Assembly: GCA_045592785.1 (NCBI GenBank) | Contig: JAZNVL010000049.1 | Span: 1 to 30,737 of the forward strand | DNA length: 30,737 bases | Direction of reading: 5' to 3' | Source: RGIG8244 sp045592785 | Lineage (GTDB): Bacteria > Verrucomicrobiota > Lentisphaeria > Victivallales > UBA1829 | Shown here: one piece after another, positions 6,509 to 13,939 of the stretch | Layout: every line of letters starts with the position of its first letter | Position numbering within the stretch: the first letter of the stretch is position 1 | The notes under the pieces: generated by a model | The model's input: the letters and a program-made list of their open reading frames with translations, nothing else | What the model was told of the DNA's origin: nothing | Databases searched by the model: none | Program-made: the position numbers and the translations under genes

Positions 6509-6514
6509 AACATC

Positions 6515-8644
6515 TTACTCCTTCTCTGTGTCGTCAGGATACTGGATCCGGTTATGGTTCATGGAAAGCAAGGTGGTAACAAAGGATTCCCGGATCGCTT
6601 TCAATTCCTGGAATGTCAGCGGTGCCTGATCCAGCTGTCCGTTTTCCAGTTTCCGGTTGAAGAGATCCGCCACTTTTTCTTCCAAAATCTCACGGGTCAG
6701 TTTCTGTTTCGCGGAAAAACTCCGTGCCCAGGCTTCCGTACAGTCCGCCAACATCACCAGCGCGGTTTCCTTGTCATCAGGCAGCGGTCCGTTGTAACGG
6801 AAATCATCCTCGTTCAAAGTGACATCCGGGTATTCCTGACGGGCTTTATCGTAGAAGAATGAAATGTGGTCCGTCCCGTGATGCCGTTCAATGGCATGAA
6901 GAAGCGGGGATTTCAGACGATACTTCTTCGCCAGTTCCACGCCGTGCGTCACATGATTCCGGATGATCCCCGCACTGTCCCAGGGCTTCATATCCTTATG
7001 GGGATTTTCTCCGTCCGCATTTTCCGTGAACAAGCCGGACTGGTCCAGTTTTCCGATGTCATGGAACAACGCACAGGCCTGCACCAGCAACGGATTCGCA
7101 CCGATCAGGGGAGCGGCATTTTCCGCAATCGTCGCCACCTGTTCGCTGTGATGATACGTCCCCGCTGCTTCGTTCTTCAATCGGGTCAGAAGCTTGTGAT
7201 TCCGGTCCGTAAAACCCAGATAGGACATGGTGGAGGAAACATCAAAACAAGTCTCCATCAGGAACAATACCAGAAGTGCCAATAGCGGTGTCACCATCCC
7301 GGTCCCGAAGGAAAGGATCGCCACATCACGCAAATGGGGAAGACACGCCATATCATCGCAGACATTCAAAAGGAAGGTCGCGCCGCAAATAAAGGTAGTG
7401 AGAGTCACCGTCACCAGACCCGTCATGAAAAATTTCTTGTAGTCCCGGCAGTTCCGGACAAAAGATCCGGCGATCCCGCTGACCAGCAATCCGGTCAACA
7501 GAACAGGGAAGGACTGATCCAGGTAAATCGCCGTGATCCCGGCGATATAAAGACCCACAAAAATCCCGGACCGTAAACCGAAGACCGTACTGAGCAGCAG
7601 CGAGGGGAACGCCAACGGCAGGGAAAGAAAGATCAGGGATTGCAGGATATTCGTTTCGTTGGAAACATGACGGAAAAATGTCCCGGCAAGCAGATTGGCG
7701 ATCAATGCCAGAAGCGTAACAAAACTGATGACCAACCCCAGCTGCTGACGGTGCATGATTTTGGGATAAACCGCCCGCATATATAAAGAAGTAAACACCA
7801 TGAAAAGGGCGGCAAGCAGGATCTTCTGTATCTTGTTCAAAGAGGAATTCTGCTCCGCTTTCCGTTCCTCCAGGGCTTTCCGGTGATCTTCCAGAAGCGT
7901 AATATCTTCTTTCGTCAGACGCTCCCCTTTCTTCAAAAGAAGTGTCCCTGCGTATATCACCTGTTCCGGCCGGACAATGTTCTGTTCTTCACTGATCCGG
8001 ATTTGCAGGTTGCCGTCCTCAAAACAGGGGAGAAGCTCTTTTGCCAATGCCGTCTGGAACGCAGTTTTCCCATTCCCGACGTAAAACAGATCGCAGAGCA
8101 ATGCCGCCGTCTTTTCGGCAGCACGCTCTTGTGTCATGGAGTCATATTGTTTCGGACCGTAAACCAGAGTGCCGTCCCCTTCCGGAATCACATAAAGTTT
8201 ACACGCTGTCTTCTGAACTTCGGCAGGCAGGATCCCGGAATTCAAGACTTCCCCCTCAAACCGGGTCGAAAAACGTTTCCAGTTTTCCGGGTTGAGAAGA
8301 AGCTTACCCAGTTTTTCCGCCTCCGCATGATGCGGTCCCTTCAGCTTATCGCCCAACTCACTGCAATATCCAGCCACCGCGGTCCGGATCGATTCACTGC
8401 GATGCTTCTGCAACAGATAATCCTGACGCTGCGGTTCCGTTTGGGCTTTCCAATCGATCGTCCGGAAATCAACCGCGGCATACACCATCTGCGGAATCAC
8501 TTGTCCTTCCACGGGACTGTTGAGTCCGCTGACACCGCGTTGTGACGGCAGAAGAAGCATCAGAATACTGATCAGAAACGCAAGGAAAATCAATACAGCA
8601 GATACCACACGCTGGGAAAAAATAACACGGAAGAAATCAGACAT
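6515..8644 (-). CDS. pgpH: 7TM-HD phosphodiesterase, PgpH/YqfF family
   Basis: From ATG 8644 the protein has 709 residues. The order is one N-terminal membrane helix (about residues 11-32), a long extracytoplasmic domain to about residue 285, a cluster of about seven helices, and a cytoplasmic HD domain. The HD domain carries HHSEQVA and ALFHDIGKLDQSG, with H528-D529 as the HD pair, then HVTHGVELAKKY and AIERHHGTD. Characterised PgpH proteins hydrolyse cyclic di-AMP. This activity is likely here, but no cyclic di-AMP synthase is in the window. The start is set by the conserved MSDFFRVIF beginning and by the 8-base overlap with phoH; longer in-frame sequence upstream lies inside phoH and is rejected. 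Confidence 0.92.
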   Translation of the reverse strand: MSDFFRVIFSQRVVSAVLIFLAFLISILMLLLPSQRGVSGLNSPVEGQVIPQMVYAAVDFRTIDWKAQTEPQRQDYLLQKHRSESIRTAVAGYCSELGDKLKGPHHAEAEKLGKLLLNPENWKRFSTRFEGEVLNSGILPAEVQKTACKLYVIPEGDGTLVYGPKQYDSMTQERAAEKTAALLCDLFYVGNGKTAFQTALAKELLPCFEDGNLQIRISEEQNIVRPEQVIYAGTLLLKKGERLTKEDITLLEDHRKALEERKAEQNSSLNKIQKILLAALFMVFTSLYMRAVYPKIMHRQQLGLVISFVTLLALIANLLAGTFFRHVSNETNILQSLIFLSLPLAFPSLLLSTVFGLRSGIFVGLYIAGITAIYLDQSFPVLLTGLLVSGIAGSFVRNCRDYKKFFMTGLVTVTLTTFICGATFLLNVCDDMACLPHLRDVAILSFGTGMVTPLLALLVLFLMETCFDVSSTMSYLGFTDRNHKLLTRLKNEAAGTYHHSEQVATIAENAAPLIGANPLLVQACALFHDIGKLDQSGLFTENADGENPHKDMKPWDSAGIIRNHVTHGVELAKKYRLKSPLLHAIERHHGTDHISFFYDKARQEYPDVTLNEDDFRYNGPLPDDKETALVMLADCTEAWARSFSAKQKLTREILEEKVADLFNRKLENGQLDQAPLTFQELKAIRESFVTTLLSMNHNRIQYPDDTEKE

Positions 8645-9641
8645 TGTCCGGTTCCTCCTTGTATGCACGGATGATCTTTTCCACCAGAGAGTGACGGACC
8701 ACGTCGCCGGTATCAAACTCACACGCCGCGATACCCTCAATATGACGCAGACGGTGCACCGCATGGAGCAGACCGGAATCCCCGCGCCGGTTCAAGTCGA
8801 TCTGACTGGGATCACCGCAGACCACGCATTTGGAACGGAAACCCAACCGGGTGAGGAACATCAGCATCTGTTCCCGGGAGGCGTTCTGCGCTTCATCCAG
8901 AATGATGAACGCATTGTTCAGAGTACGACCGCGCATGAATGCCAACGGTGCAACTTCCAAAATGTTACGCGCAGTCAGTTCTTCCACGTCCGCAACATCC
9001 AGCATATCATATAACGCATCGTACAGCGGACGGAGAAACGGCTGTATCTTTTCTTCCAGTTTGCCGGGGAGAAACCCGAGGTTTTCCCCCGCTTCCACGG
9101 CAGGACGGGTCAGCACAACACGATCCACCGCTCCGGAAAGCAGACTGGAAACAGCCATTGCCATTGCCAGATACGTTTTGCCTGTACCCGCAGGGCCGAT
9201 CCCGAATACAATATCATGTCCGCGGACCGCGCGAACGTAGTTCAGCTGATTGACGGTCCGGGGTGCAACGGGACGTTTTTTGGGGCTGACATTGATCCGT
9301 TCAGCAAAGAACGTCTGCAATTCGGATTCTTTCTGCTCGGCAGTTGCATTGAGTACACGTTGGAAATCATCTTTCTCCAATCGTGCGCCGCGCAGGGACT
9401 GCAACCGGATCAACTCCCGGAGAAACGACAAAGCCCGATCCCGTTTGACGGGATCGGACGCTGTTGCTTTGATCCAGGTATCGCGGGCGGTGAATGTGAC
9501 ATCCAGTCTGACACCGGCCTCTCTCAAATGCAGGAGTGCTTCCCCCGCGAAAATATCTTCGATGGCTTCCCAGTTATCGAAAAAAAGTTTCTCACCGGAT
9601 TGTTCAAGCAAAGGATCGTTCTCTTTGCCGGAAGAATACAT
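8637..9641 (-). CDS. phoH: PhoH-like ATPase
   Basis: A 334-residue P-loop ATPase. An N-terminal KH-like region of about 110 residues (EALLHLREAGVRLDVTF) is followed by the PhoH domain: Walker A GPAGTGKT at 149-156, VVLTRPAVEAGENLGFLPG, and Walker B IILDEAQN with D249-E250. RLGFRSKCVVCGDPSQIDL lies near the end. PhoH-like proteins bind ATP and are linked to RNA metabolism. The gene starts 3 bases after the LysM gene and overlaps the next gene by 8 bases, which supports one transcript with the HD phosphodiesterase and ybeY. Confidence 0.95.
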   Translation of the reverse strand: MYSSGKENDPLLEQSGEKLFFDNWEAIEDIFAGEALLHLREAGVRLDVTFTARDTWIKATASDPVKRDRALSFLRELIRLQSLRGARLEKDDFQRVLNATAEQKESELQTFFAERINVSPKKRPVAPRTVNQLNYVRAVRGHDIVFGIGPAGTGKTYLAMAMAVSSLLSGAVDRVVLTRPAVEAGENLGFLPGKLEEKIQPFLRPLYDALYDMLDVADVEELTARNILEVAPLAFMRGRTLNNAFIILDEAQNASREQMLMFLTRLGFRSKCVVCGDPSQIDLNRRGDSGLLHAVHRLRHIEGIAACEFDTGDVVRHSLVEKIIRAYKEEPDNV

Positions 9642-9644
9642 GAC

Positions 9645-10472
9645 TCACCGTGCCGGTGCCTGTTTCAATGCAGGGATCACCAGTTTCATACCGGGCTTCA
9701 AACGGTTCGCATCGTTCTTCAGAACCGTCTTGTTTTCACGGAAAATGACAGGCCAGAGTTTGCCGTCCTGATAAAGCTTTTTCGCAATCACAGAAAGTGA
9801 ATCACCCTTGACGACCGTATATTCCGTTCCGGGAACACTGCGGTCGATAACACGTTTCGGAGCCGCAGCAACTTTCTTCGCCGCAGCAGCCGCTTTCGGT
9901 CCCTGGGGCGGCGGCACACTCAACTGACGGGTCGAAACGGATTTGTAACCGAGATCCCGACAGGTCTTTTCAAACACTTTACCCTGCGCAGCACCACGAT
10001 CACCGCGCCAGACGATTTCCACCTTGGTATTCTTGGCAGCAGCAATGCTGTCTTCCAGAAATTTCACGGTCATGTCATCGGAAAGCAAGTCACCGTTGAC
10101 ACGGCAGGAATTGGGAGCGGCACCAACGATTTCCAGACGGATCGTTTCCGCAGGACCGGTAACCGGTGCGGGTGCGGGTGTGGGTGCAAACGCGGCATCC
10201 AGATCGAGTTCGGGAAGATCATCTGCGACAGCGGCTTTCTTCCCGGCAGGTGCAGCAGGTGCTGCCGCCTTGGAAAATGTTGCTTCATATTCCGGATTGC
10301 CGGCGGGCATTTCCCGCGGAGGCTGCCATCCGGGATAAGAACTTTTGATTTTCGGGGACCATTCCTGCGCCTGTTCATTTTCGGGAACGGGGACATCGGT
10401 AGCGCAGGAGACCAGCATTGCTGCCGCAGAAGCAGATGCGGCCAGGATGAAGAACCGTGCACTTTTCTTCAT
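9645..10472 (-). CDS. LysM-domain lipoprotein
   Basis: The 275-residue protein starts with a signal peptide and lipobox (LVSC, Cys23), so it should be lipid-anchored at a membrane. An Ala/Pro-rich linker lies around residues 75-105 (APAGKKAAVADD, APTPAPAPVTGP). A small alpha/beta segment follows that begins ETIRLEIVG and carries VEIVWRGDRGAA. The last 60 or so residues form a LysM domain (YTVVKGDSLSVIAKKLY, then LKPGMKLVIPA), which binds peptidoglycan-type GlcNAc polymers. It probably links the envelope to the cell wall. AAGGAG precedes the start. The middle domain is not one I can name. Confidence 0.85.
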   Translation of the reverse strand: MKKSARFFILAASASAAAMLVSCATDVPVPENEQAQEWSPKIKSSYPGWQPPREMPAGNPEYEATFSKAAAPAAPAGKKAAVADDLPELDLDAAFAPTPAPAPVTGPAETIRLEIVGAAPNSCRVNGDLLSDDMTVKFLEDSIAAAKNTKVEIVWRGDRGAAQGKVFEKTCRDLGYKSVSTRQLSVPPPQGPKAAAAAKKVAAAPKRVIDRSVPGTEYTVVKGDSLSVIAKKLYQDGKLWPVIFRENKTVLKNDANRLKPGMKLVIPALKQAPAR

Positions 10473-10501
10473 GATGCAACTCCTTTTCTTATAGTAGAGA
10501 C

Positions 10502-11761
10502 TTATTCATATTTCCGCAATACGATCACACCGTTATGACCGCCGAACCCGAGATTGGTATTGATCGCAATCTTCATTTCGTGTTCGCGCGCCGTATTCGG
10601 TGTATAATCCAAATCGCATTCCGGATCCGGGTTTTCGTAGTTGATGGTGGGCGGAACAATGCCGGTCTGCAATGCTTTCGCACAGATAATGGTTTCGAAT
10701 CCGCCTGCCGCACCAAGACCGTGACCCATCGTACCTTTGGTACTGCTGATCATCATCTTGCGGGCATGATCCCCGAACACAGTCTTCAATGCCTGTGTTT
10801 CGTAAAGATCGTTCAAATGGGTACTGGTACCGTGGGCATTGACATAATCCACGTCTTCCGGATTGATACCGGCGTTGTTCAACGCCTGACGGAAAGCAAC
10901 AACACCGCCTTCACCGCCCGGAGCAGGACTTGTAATGTGATAACCGTCGCAGGAAGCGCCGTACCCGATCACTTCTGCAATAATGTTTGCACCACGCGCT
11001 TTGGCGTGTTCCAGTTCTTCCAGAACCAGTACACCGGCACCTTCGGACATGACGAAACCGTCACGATCCCGGTCGAACGGGCGGGATGCGTGCAGCGGAT
11101 CATCGTTCCGCTGACTCATGGCTTTCATTGCACAGAAACCGGCGAATCCGAGTTTGGAAACAGAGGCTTCTGCACCGCCTGTGATCATGGCATCGGCATC
11201 CCCGCGCTTCACAGCACGATAGGCTTCGCCGATCGCATGAGCACCGCTGGCACAGGCAGAGACCACAGAGAAGTTGGGACCTCTTGCGCCGCAGCGGATG
11301 GAGATCATCCCGGATGCCATATCAGAGATCAGCATGGGGATAAAAAACGGACTGATGCGGTTGGGACCGCGCTCAAACAGAACATGCGCCTGGGATTCAA
11401 TGGTGCGCATACCACCGATCCCGCTGCCGACGATGACCCCGATCCGGTCCGGATTGACGGGACACCCTTCTTCGCGGAAATCCTGGGGGAATCCGGCATC
11501 ACGGATGGCTTCGACCGATGCGGCGATGGCATACAGGCAGAAATCATCCACGCGTTTGAGTTCTTTTACAGGAATATAATCTTCGGGGTTGAGATTTTTC
11601 ACTTCCCCGGCGATCCGGGTCTTGAGTTCGGATGCATCGAAGATAGTCACGGGCCCAAGACCACACTTCCCGTTGACCACAGAATCCCACATGGCAGCGA
11701 CATCATTTCCTACACAGGAAACGCTTCCAATGCCGGTTATTACCACACGACGTTCGTTCAT
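10502..11761 (-). CDS. fabF: 3-oxoacyl-[acyl-carrier-protein] synthase II
   Basis: The 419-residue enzyme condenses malonyl-ACP with acyl-ACP in fatty-acid elongation. The Cys-His-His triad is in place: C170 in VVSACASGAH, H310 in VNAHGTSTHLND and H347 in GTMGHGLGAAGG. The C-terminal NLGFGGHNG motif is also present. The start at 11761 has GGAGG seven bases upstream; an in-frame ATG at 11779 lacks one. It lies directly after the terminator of acpP, leaving only 26 bases between the U-run and the ATG, so it has no obvious promoter of its own. Downstream genes follow closely to xseA. Confidence 0.96.
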   Translation of the reverse strand: MNERRVVITGIGSVSCVGNDVAAMWDSVVNGKCGLGPVTIFDASELKTRIAGEVKNLNPEDYIPVKELKRVDDFCLYAIAASVEAIRDAGFPQDFREEGCPVNPDRIGVIVGSGIGGMRTIESQAHVLFERGPNRISPFFIPMLISDMASGMISIRCGARGPNFSVVSACASGAHAIGEAYRAVKRGDADAMITGGAEASVSKLGFAGFCAMKAMSQRNDDPLHASRPFDRDRDGFVMSEGAGVLVLEELEHAKARGANIIAEVIGYGASCDGYHITSPAPGGEGGVVAFRQALNNAGINPEDVDYVNAHGTSTHLNDLYETQALKTVFGDHARKMMISSTKGTMGHGLGAAGGFETIICAKALQTGIVPPTINYENPDPECDLDYTPNTAREHEMKIAINTNLGFGGHNGVIVLRKYE

Positions 11762-11787
11762 GAAATACCTCCGAATCAATGAAACTG

Positions 11788-11822
11788 TAAAAAAAACGGG
11801 TCATCCCCAAGAATGACCCGTC
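11788..11822 (-). terminator. Rho-independent terminator after acpP, just before fabF
   Basis: Nine-base arms ACGGGTCAT (11796-11804) and ATGACCCGT (11813-11821) surround an 8-base loop. Read on the minus strand they are followed by a run of about eight U. The fabF start is 26 bases beyond, so the hairpin may act as a partial, regulated or leaky terminator between acpP and fabF. Confidence 0.85.
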
Positions 11823-11839
11823 TTAAATAACTTACGCGA

Positions 11840-12079
11840 TCACTCGCCCTGTGCAGCCTCAATAAACTTGATGGCATCGCCGACAGTTTTCAGACGTTCT
11901 GCTTCTTCGTCCGGAATTTCGGCGTTGAATTCTTCTTCCAGAGCCATGATCAGTTCGACCTGGTCCAGAGAGTCTGCGTTCAGGTCTTCGATGAAACGAG
12001 CTTCTTCGGTGACCTGATCTTCAGCAACTGCGAGCTGCTTGACGACGATTTCTTTGACTTTGTCTGCAATGGTAGACAT
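11840..12079 (-). CDS. acpP: Acyl carrier protein
   Basis: A 79-residue acidic protein with the phosphopantetheine-attachment motif DSLDQVELIM, the modified Ser being S37, in the context FIEDLNADSLDQVE. It carries growing acyl chains for fatty-acid synthesis. Length and sequence are typical of bacterial AcpP. AAGGA precedes the start. It lies between fabG and fabF, the usual arrangement, and is followed by a strong terminator. Confidence 0.97.
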   Translation of the reverse strand: MSTIADKVKEIVVKQLAVAEDQVTEEARFIEDLNADSLDQVELIMALEEEFNAEIPDEEAERLKTVGDAIKFIEAAQGE

Positions 12080-12139
12080 GTGTGTGTCCTTTCTTCAAAA
12101 GTTAAAAAGTTTGTTACTTTGAAAATCTCATTCTTCTAT

Positions 12140-12169
12140 ATAATATGCACCCATTTTTTAAAAAAGCAA
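12140..12169 (-). promoter_or_regulatory. Possible promoter of acpP
   Basis: On the minus strand TTGCTT (12169-12164), 18 bases and TATTAT (12145-12140) lie in the 136-base A/T-rich gap between fabG and acpP. A separate acpP promoter would fit the high demand for this protein. Confidence 0.5.
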
Positions 12170-12215
12170 ATTTATTCTTGCAAAAACAGGAAAATTTTTT
12201 GCTTTTTTGCGCTTT

Positions 12216-12962
12216 TTACATCAAAAAGCCGCCGCAAACGTTGATCACCTGACCCGTAACGTAGTCCGAAAGAGGACTGCACAGGAAGTAAACCACGTCT
12301 GCCACGTCTTCCGGCTTACCCGGGCGTTTCAGAGGAATGAAGTCCTCAAACGCTTTACGGGCTTCTTCCGGAAGCGCACGGGTCATATCCGTTACGATGT
12401 AACCGGGAGCAACTGCGTTGGCAAAAATATTTCTGCTGCCCAGTTCCTTCGCAACAGATTTTGTCATACCGATCACACCCGCTTTGGAGGCGGAGTAGTT
12501 CACCTGCCCGGCGTTACCGGCACGACCGACTACGCTGGAGATGTTCACGATTTTGCCATATCTGGCTTTCATCATGGGACGGCTTGCCGCCTTGATGAAG
12601 TTATAAGAGCCTTTCAGGTTCACGGCAATCACAGCATCCCAGTCATTTTCGGACATACGGAGCATGAGATTGTCTTTTGTGATCCCGGCGCAGTTGACGA
12701 GAATATCCAGTCTGCCGTACTTTTCCATAACAGCTTTGACTGCATTGTCTGCATCTTCCACTTTTGCCACGTTGGCACCGATCGCCATGGCGTCATACCC
12801 TTTCGCGCGGAATTCTTCCGCCGTCTGTTCGGCTACATCGGGCATGATGTCCACCATGCAGACCGCCGCACCTTCCAGTGCAAGACGTTCGCAGATGGCC
12901 TTCCCGATACCGCGGGCTCCGCCGGTCACCAGTGCAACTCTGTTTTCCAGTGTTTTTGCCAT
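12216..12962 (-). CDS. fabG: 3-oxoacyl-[acyl-carrier-protein] reductase
   Basis: A 248-residue short-chain dehydrogenase that reduces 3-ketoacyl-ACP with NADPH. It has the cofactor motif TGGARGIG, NCAG, and the catalytic set S143 in NISSVVG with Y156 and K160 in NYSASKAG. The C-terminus (INVCGGFLM) is typical of FabG. AAAGGA precedes ATG 12962, 36 bases after fabD. The context fabD-fabG-acpP makes the fatty-acid role secure within a large superfamily. Confidence 0.96.
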   Translation of the reverse strand: MAKTLENRVALVTGGARGIGKAICERLALEGAAVCMVDIMPDVAEQTAEEFRAKGYDAMAIGANVAKVEDADNAVKAVMEKYGRLDILVNCAGITKDNLMLRMSENDWDAVIAVNLKGSYNFIKAASRPMMKARYGKIVNISSVVGRAGNAGQVNYSASKAGVIGMTKSVAKELGSRNIFANAVAPGYIVTDMTRALPEEARKAFEDFIPLKRPGKPEDVADVVYFLCSPLSDYVTGQVINVCGGFLM

Positions 12963-12998
12963 TTCTTTATCCTTTCAAATTAAGGTTGCGGTCAGTTG

Positions 12999-13922
12999 TT
13001 ACTGACCGTTGAATTGTTCAATGTTTTCCATGCAGGAAATGCTTTCCACAGACTTCGTCCCGTCGATCTTGCGGACAAGTCCGCTCAATACCGTTCCGGG
13101 CCCGAACTCAATGAAACGCTCCACACCACACTGTTCGATCAATGTGCGCACGCAGGAATCCCAGCGCACACTGCCCGCCACCTGTTCCCGCAGATTGGCT
13201 TTGATCACAGCCGGATCCGACTCCAGATTTCCGGAGAAGTTTTGAGCGGCAGGGATCGTCATGGCATCAACGGGTGTGGCTTCCAGGACCGGTGCAAGGG
13301 CATCGCCTGCCTGCTTCATCATGCGGCTGTGGAATGCGCCTGCCACATTCAGCGGCACCACACGGCGTGCGCCTTTTTCTTTCAGGATCGCACCCGCCTG
13401 CGCCACCAGGTCTTTGGGCCCGCTGATGACGATCTGACCGGGGCAATTATAGTTCGCCACATCGATACCGACTTCCTTGCAGACCTCTGCGATCACTTCG
13501 GGAGCGAGCCCGAGGATACTTGCCATCCCGCCTTCGGAAGCGCGGCAGGCTTCATCCATGAGTTCCCCGCGTTTCGCCACCAGACGGAGTCCATCGGCGA
13601 AACGGAAGAATCCGGCACAAGCAAAAGCGGCGTATTCGCCCAGGCTCAAACCGGCAGCGCAACAGGGTTTGATCTGTTCCCCGTACCGTTCCTGAAATGC
13701 AGCCAGACACGCCATGCTCACCGTATAGATCGCGGGCTGACAATATTTGCTTTCGGTCAATTTTTCTTCCGGTCCATTGAAACAGACATCGGTTACGGAC
13801 CATCCGAGGACAGCATCTGCTTCATCAAAGATCTTCTTTGCAGCAGGGCTGTTTTCATAAAGGCTTTTTCCCATGCCGACGGACTGTGCGCCCTGTCCGG
13901 CAAAGATAAATGCAGTCTTCAT
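12999..13922 (-). CDS. fabD: Malonyl-CoA:ACP transacylase
   Basis: A 307-residue enzyme that loads malonyl groups onto ACP. It has the N-terminal FIFAGQGAQSVGMG, the nucleophile S93 in GLSLGEY, and His198 in GAFHSRMM. Length is normal. The gene begins 17 bases after the kinase gene and is followed by fabG, so kinase, fabD and fabG probably share a transcript. Confidence 0.96.
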   Translation of the reverse strand: MKTAFIFAGQGAQSVGMGKSLYENSPAAKKIFDEADAVLGWSVTDVCFNGPEEKLTESKYCQPAIYTVSMACLAAFQERYGEQIKPCCAAGLSLGEYAAFACAGFFRFADGLRLVAKRGELMDEACRASEGGMASILGLAPEVIAEVCKEVGIDVANYNCPGQIVISGPKDLVAQAGAILKEKGARRVVPLNVAGAFHSRMMKQAGDALAPVLEATPVDAMTIPAAQNFSGNLESDPAVIKANLREQVAGSVRWDSCVRTLIEQCGVERFIEFGPGTVLSGLVRKIDGTKSVESISCMENIEQFNGQ

Positions 13923-13939
13923 TTTCGAAACCTTTCGTT

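Noticed and set aside
10535..11782. 415-codon open frame on the plus strand opposite fabF
   Set aside because: fabF has all catalytic residues on the other strand; the frame has no start signal or family likeness.
12170..12215. Terminator between fabG and acpP
   Set aside because: GCAAAAA and TTTTTGC can pair but the stem is nearly all A-U and not followed by a clear U-run, so I do not call it.
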